From CAVWSM01 sp963799425 (GTDB taxonomy: Bacteria; Actinomycetota; Actinomycetes; Jiangellales; Jiangellaceae): a DNA stretch of 64,000 bases. The notes under the pieces are model-generated. The model was given only the letters and a program-made list of their open reading frames with translations, was not told the DNA's origin and made no database searches. Below are positions 60,750 through 64,000 of this stretch, piece after piece. The position numbers were made by a program, and so were the translations under genes. The stretch covers positions 124,001-188,000 of the forward strand of contig CAWCXA010000012.1 of NCBI GenBank assembly GCA_963799425.1. Reading direction: 5' to 3'. Within the stretch, counting starts at the first letter, position 1, and the number at the start of each line of letters is the position of its first letter.

Positions 60750-61711
60750 GCGGCGATCCGTTGCGGCTCGGCTGGCGTTTCGGTGCTCGTCCGCATCCAG
60801 CTCAGTCGCAGAAGGACGAGGCCAACCATCGCGTCCAGGGCGACGAGCGTCCAGCTCAAGAATGTGAACAGGTGTACCTGAGCCTGCGTGACGCCGGGCA
60901 CTTCGCCAAAGTGGAGCAACAACCGCTGAGTCGGCGTTTCGGTGAGGTGCAAGGTCAGCCAGGCCGCTATGGCCTGGGCGCCGTCCCAGAACGAGTGCAG
61001 CAACACCACCACCACAAACCACCCTGCAACCGACCACTGCAATCGCGGCCGGCCTCGCGGAGAGCGGGCGGCAGTCGCAAACAGAGCGCCACCGAGGAGG
61101 GCCGTCCACAGCCCATGCCCGACCGGCGTCAGGACCCCGCGCAGGAACTCAGTCTCGACGAGGTTGAACAGCGACAGGCCATTTGAGGTGAACAGCGCGT
61201 TGAACGCGTACCCCGCGCTCTCGAAGGCCGCGAACCCGAAGCCAACCGCGGCGCCGAGCACAATCCCGTCCCGGGCTGTGTAGTAAGGCAGTCGGAGTGC
61301 CAGCAGCCACAGCGCGGCGAGCTTCACGCCCTCCTCAATTACACCGATCGCGACGTACGCGAAACCGGACACATGTGTGAGGAGCGCCGCCTCCAGGACC
61401 GAGGCTCCGAGCACGCCGAGCACGCCGCCGTAGATGAATGCGCTGAAGATGCGAGGCGCAGTGACGACCGCGTTGGCGCGATGGAACGCGTACATCACGA
61501 ACGTCACCGGAACAAGGAAGCTGCCAACCAGGATGACCGTCGGGACCAGGTTGGTGTTTTCCGTCGCGAAAGTCACGACCACGGTTGCGACCCACAGGGC
61601 TAGCCCGCCGAAGAACACCTTGATCCAGCTCGGGACCCGGTTCCACGTGCCGAGCACAGATGGAGCAACCACAGGCTGCCCTCCCTGGCGCTCGGCGGTC
61701 TGTGCAGTCAT
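60746..61711 (-). CDS. PrsW-family intramembrane metalloprotease
   Basis: The 321-aa protein has about nine helices and all four PrsW signatures: EEGVKL, FAAFESAGY, GHGLWT and HSFWDG. PrsW cleaves anti-sigma factors within the membrane in Bacillus; actinobacterial relatives are mostly uncharacterised. It is the first gene of a two-gene unit and its stop overlaps the ftsH start, so two membrane proteases are made together. A 25-bp palindrome lies about 105 bp upstream. Confidence 0.92.
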   Translation of the reverse strand: MTAQTAERQGGQPVVAPSVLGTWNRVPSWIKVFFGGLALWVATVVVTFATENTNLVPTVILVGSFLVPVTFVMYAFHRANAVVTAPRIFSAFIYGGVLGVLGASVLEAALLTHVSGFAYVAIGVIEEGVKLAALWLLALRLPYYTARDGIVLGAAVGFGFAAFESAGYAFNALFTSNGLSLFNLVETEFLRGVLTPVGHGLWTALLGGALFATAARSPRGRPRLQWSVAGWFVVVVLLHSFWDGAQAIAAWLTLHLTETPTQRLLLHFGEVPGVTQAQVHLFTFLSWTLVALDAMVGLVLLRLSWMRTSTETPAEPQRIAA

Positions 61712-61788
61712 ATCCGTCCCATCACACAGGCGCCGGCGGTCCCGGCGCAGCCAACGTGCCCTACACGAGTAGCGTCGCCGTGGCGGCC

Positions 61789-61841
61789 GCTGCTGTCTGC
61801 CCAGGCAGCAGCCAATGCCGTTACCGGCTGCCGGTAACGGC
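61789..61841. promoter_or_regulatory. Dyad region with 25-bp palindrome upstream of prsW
   Basis: GCCGTTACCGGC-T-GCCGGTAACGGC (61817-61841) is a perfect inverted repeat with one central base. Next to it GCTGCTG/CAGCAGC (61789-61812) forms a second dyad. The region separates divergent genes, so an operator is likelier than a terminator. Confidence 0.6.
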
Positions 61842-61986
61842 GACGCCGCTGCTTGTGCGCTGGTTGGTCGACCAGGACGCCGGACGCCCCGGACGCTTCA
61901 TCCGATCAGGGCGATGAGGCGGCGCGGCGGATGCGGGTTAATAGCGCTGGGGTGCACAGCGAACCCCGCCCTAGTTCGAGGCGGCG

Positions 61987-62334
61987 TTGCCAGTGGATCA
62001 TCAGCACGAGGAGCTCTTGCGTCGCCTGGCGTTGAATGACGAGGCGGCGGTGGAGTCGGCGCTCCAGATGTACCTGGCTGATGTCGGGAATTCCGGACTT
62101 TCACCAAAGACGTACGCCCTCGTGCGGTTAGCCGGTTTGGTTGCGCTGCCTGCGTCCTCGGCGTCCTTCCAGTGGAGCACGTCTGCCGCTATTGCCGCAG
62201 GAGCAACCGACGAAGAGCTTGTCGGAGTCCTGGCCGCGCTGATGCCCATCGTCGGTGTCGCGCGCGCGAACACGGCGGCGGTGGACATCGCGGCCGCAAT
62301 CGGTTGCGACCTCGATCTGTCCCGTGACGGCTGA
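61987..62334 (+). CDS. Carboxymuconolactone-decarboxylase-like (AhpD fold) protein, copy 1
   Basis: The 115-aa helical protein has a CMD-like pattern (YALVRLAGLVALPASSASF, AIAAGATDEELVGVLAALMPIVG). The AhpD CxxC redox motif is missing, so peroxidase-partner activity is unlikely. The start is the TTG at 61987 with GAGG upstream, or the GTG at 61993. A paralogue follows at 62416. Confidence 0.75.
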   Translation: MPVDHQHEELLRRLALNDEAAVESALQMYLADVGNSGLSPKTYALVRLAGLVALPASSASFQWSTSAAIAAGATDEELVGVLAALMPIVGVARANTAAVDIAAAIGCDLDLSRDG

Positions 62335-62415
62335 CGAGGTAACCCGACGACCCGTGCCAGTCGCTTCATCCTGACCGGACGATGCGGGCGGCACCCCTGT
62401 GGCGTCGGATGAAGC

Positions 62416-62805
62416 ATGGACAGGAGTGTCGGGTCGCCGCCCCTGCGTCGAAGGTCGTCTTCAACTGCCTGCAACCAACTGCGGCGCCTCGGAACCGAGG
62501 GGGGATGGACCGAACTGAGCAGCTCGGAGCAGCCTCCAGACCCCTATGCGCTCAGCCTGGATGACAAGACACGTGCGCTGGTGCGTCTCGGCGCACTCAT
62601 TGCCACCACAGCGGGGCCGACTGCCTACAAGCGAATCGTCGACGCGGCACTGGCCGCCGGTGCAACCACCGAGGAGGTGATTGCCACTCTGATCGCTGTT
62701 GCTCCGACTGTCGGGCTGGCGCACCTTGTCGCCGCGACCATCGGACTGGCGCACGGTCTCGGATACGACATTGACGCGGCTCTTGAATCACTGGACGTGC
62801 CGTGA
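62416..62805 (+). CDS. Carboxymuconolactone-decarboxylase-like protein, copy 2
   Basis: The 129-aa paralogue of the previous gene shares DDKTRALVRLGALIATTAGP, AALAAGATTEEVIATLIAVAPTVG and AATIGLAHGLGYDID. It also lacks CxxC. The N-terminal 30 residues are basic and unlike the first copy, so the true start may be downstream. Two adjacent copies suggest a heteromeric complex or a recent duplication. Confidence 0.7.
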   Translation: MDRSVGSPPLRRRSSSTACNQLRRLGTEGGWTELSSSEQPPDPYALSLDDKTRALVRLGALIATTAGPTAYKRIVDAALAAGATTEEVIATLIAVAPTVGLAHLVAATIGLAHGLGYDIDAALESLDVP

Positions 62806-62901
62806 CTCGTGACAGGCCTCCTCCTTCTTGGGGAAGAGAAGGAACACGATGGCTGCGCCAAGGAGCACGGCCACGAGGCCCGCGGTGTAAGCCCAATCGG
62901 C
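62788..62901 (-). pseudogene. Remnant of an MFS transporter C-terminus
   Basis: A minus-strand frame ends in ADWAYTAGLVAVLLGAAIVFLLFPKKEE followed by a stop, which has the form of the last helix and charged tail of a DHA2 transporter. No other transporter sequence is found upstream. The rest of 62902-63150 holds no gene-like sequence. Confidence 0.35.
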
Positions 62902-63150
62902 CCCATCTGGACATCCGTCGCTCTGCGCTCCACCCCGATGCGTACGCCCACCCCTACCGTTGCTGGGAGTCAGAGGCACGGCATCATCCGTCGGGGATGA
63001 ACTCTGAGCGCGGGCGACAGCCCTCCCCTGGGTCCAGCGGGGCTTTCATCCCATCAGCGTGATGATCCGCGCGCCAATGCGCGCGTTGTATTGAACCGGA
63101 GACGGGCGAGCCCCGCTCCGACTGTCGACCGATCTCGAGAAGGTGGCGAG

Positions 63151-63576
63151 ATGACCGACTTGCGCACGTCGAACGAAACCAGGCCGTCCGAGCCGAGCGG
63201 ATGGGCGGTCGGCTGGACTCTGTTCGCCGGCTTCATGATGATCATGATCGGCTGCTTCCAGATCATCGCCGGGCTCGCCGGTCTCGTCAACGATGACTTC
63301 TTCGTCCAAGGCCGGGAGTATCTGTTCCGGTTCGACACGACGACGTGGGGCTGGATCCACCTGTCGCTTGGCATCGTGGTCCTGCTGGCCGGCATCTTTC
63401 TGTTCACCGGTTCGGTGCTGGCACGGACGGTGGGCGTGATCATGGCCCTCGTGAGCGCGATCCTCGCGTTCTCCTGGACGCCTTGGTATCCCGTCTGGGG
63501 ACTCGCAATTGTCTTTGTCGCGATGAGCGTCATCTGGGCTCTGACCGCCCACGGCCGCGACATCGTGGCGCGTTGA
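63151..63576 (+). CDS. DUF7144-like four-helix membrane protein
   Basis: The 141-aa protein has four helices. Features include WTLFAGFMMIMIGCFQIIAGLAGL, a loop FFVQGREYLFRFDTTTWGWIHL, and a final PWYPVWGLAIVFVAMSVIWALTAHG. This layout is common in actinobacterial membrane proteins of unknown function. The ATG at 63151 has AAGGTGG upstream. It lies eight bases before cydD and may be its co-transcribed neighbour. Confidence 0.75.
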   Translation: MTDLRTSNETRPSEPSGWAVGWTLFAGFMMIMIGCFQIIAGLAGLVNDDFFVQGREYLFRFDTTTWGWIHLSLGIVVLLAGIFLFTGSVLARTVGVIMALVSAILAFSWTPWYPVWGLAIVFVAMSVIWALTAHGRDIVAR

Positions 63577-63583
63577 GCATGGG

Positions 63584-64000
63584 ATGCCATCTACCCGAGG
63601 TCTGACGGTCGCTCCAACTCGCGACGACAGCCGTCGCGGCTCATCGAGCACCAATGCACGACTGCTGGGCCTCGGCCGGACGACGCGGCGTTTCCTCGTA
63701 CTCGCGGTCCTCCTTGGCATCCTTAGCGCCATACTCGTCATCGCCCAGGCCTGGCTACTCGCGCGTGCCGTGTCAGGGGCCTTTATCGCCAATGAGAATC
63801 TCGCCGACTTGCAAAGCACGATCGTTGTGCTGCTCGGCGTTCTCGTCGCGCGCGCGGTCGTCGTCTGGTTCTCCGAGGTGGCAGCAGATCGCTCCTCTGC
63901 GCGGGTCAAATCGCAACTGCGCACTGCTTTGCTGGAGCACGTCGCGGAAGCGGGACCTCGTGGCCTCGTGACCAGGCGTCCCGGCGATATCGTCACCTTA
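63584..64000 (+). CDS. cydD: CydD-like ABC exporter subunit, 5' part
   Basis: The open frame runs off the window end (139 codons seen). After a polar N-terminus come helix segments LVLAVLLGILSAILVIAQAWLLARAV and TIVVLLGVLVARAVVVWFSEVAADRSSARVKSQLR, the hallmark order of CydD. CydDC exports cysteine and glutathione and is needed for cytochrome bd assembly. The usual cydAB genes are not upstream. The C-terminal ATPase domain and cydC would lie beyond the window. Confidence 0.8.
   Translation, partial: MPSTRGLTVAPTRDDSRRGSSSTNARLLGLGRTTRRFLVLAVLLGILSAILVIAQAWLLARAVSGAFIANENLADLQSTIVVLLGVLVARAVVVWFSEVAADRSSARVKSQLRTALLEHVAEAGPRGLVTRRPGDIVTL

Overview
This is a 64 kb stretch of high-GC (my estimate is mid-60s percent) chromosomal DNA from an actinobacterium. 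Support for that: GTG and TTG starts are frequent, several genes look leaderless, and the families are typical of the phylum. These include a deazaflavin (F420)-type nitroreductase, DUF6325-, DUF5709- and DUF302-like proteins, NarL-type kinases with a HDGAQQRL phospho-box, DrrAB, PPK2 and a YbjQ-like protein. I cannot name the genus. I saw no rRNA, tRNA, CRISPR array, insertion sequence or prophage.

Layout. 0-4.6 kb: an OmpR-type two-component system (minus strand), a divergent DHA2 exporter and an HtrA-like protease; copies of an 11-bp-period direct repeat (TGAGAGC-N4-TGAGAGC) lie before these units. 4.6-8.5 kb: a beta-hydroxyacid dehydrogenase, zwf and an orphan GAF histidine kinase. 8.7-13.2 kb: a DUF302 protein, an acetate-transporter-like protein, an FdhF/YdeP molybdoenzyme and a CPBP protease. 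13.2-20 kb: an alpha/beta-hydrolase_9 protein, then a tightly overlapping five-gene envelope operon. That operon encodes a membrane protein, a degenerate PAP2-kinase fusion, a lipoprotein, a flippase-like protein and an active PAP2 phosphatase. 20-22.4 kb: a NarL-type kinase/regulator pair.

22.6-33.7 kb holds stress-type genes: YbjQ, DUF1269, a second DHA2 exporter, two DUF6325-like paralogues, a SHOCT protein, a MalT-like LuxR regulator, a P-type cation ATPase coupled to PPK2, and a PLDc_N/SHOCT protein. An 18-bp palindrome CCACCC-N6-GGGTGG occurs three times in its divergent promoter regions. 34.2-39.8 kb: an SNF2-type helicase, a DedA-PAP2 fusion and a membrane-anchored sulfite-oxidase-like enzyme. 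39.8-50 kb: DrrAB-type ABC exporter, GH38 mannosidase, F420-type nitroreductase, a third DHA2 exporter, a haloperoxidase-type hydrolase, a class A flavin monooxygenase and a DUF5709 protein. 50.2-57.5 kb: a PoxB-type pyruvate oxidase, a 54-aa protein, and a three-part signalling cluster (triple-GAF kinase, receiver-only regulator, divergent NarL regulator). Then come an aldo/keto reductase and a hypothetical protein. 57.5-64 kb: CorA, FtsH coupled to PrsW, two CMD-like proteins, a DUF7144-like membrane protein and the 5' part of cydD.

Read together, the window looks like a stress and energy-limitation region (inference). PoxB, an acetate-carrier-like protein, an FdhF-like enzyme, PPK2, zwf, ion ATPases and transporters, membrane proteases and GAF kinases would suit survival under low respiration or envelope stress. 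The parts that look least described are the PAP2-like/kinase envelope operon and the two local regulons defined by the repeat motifs.
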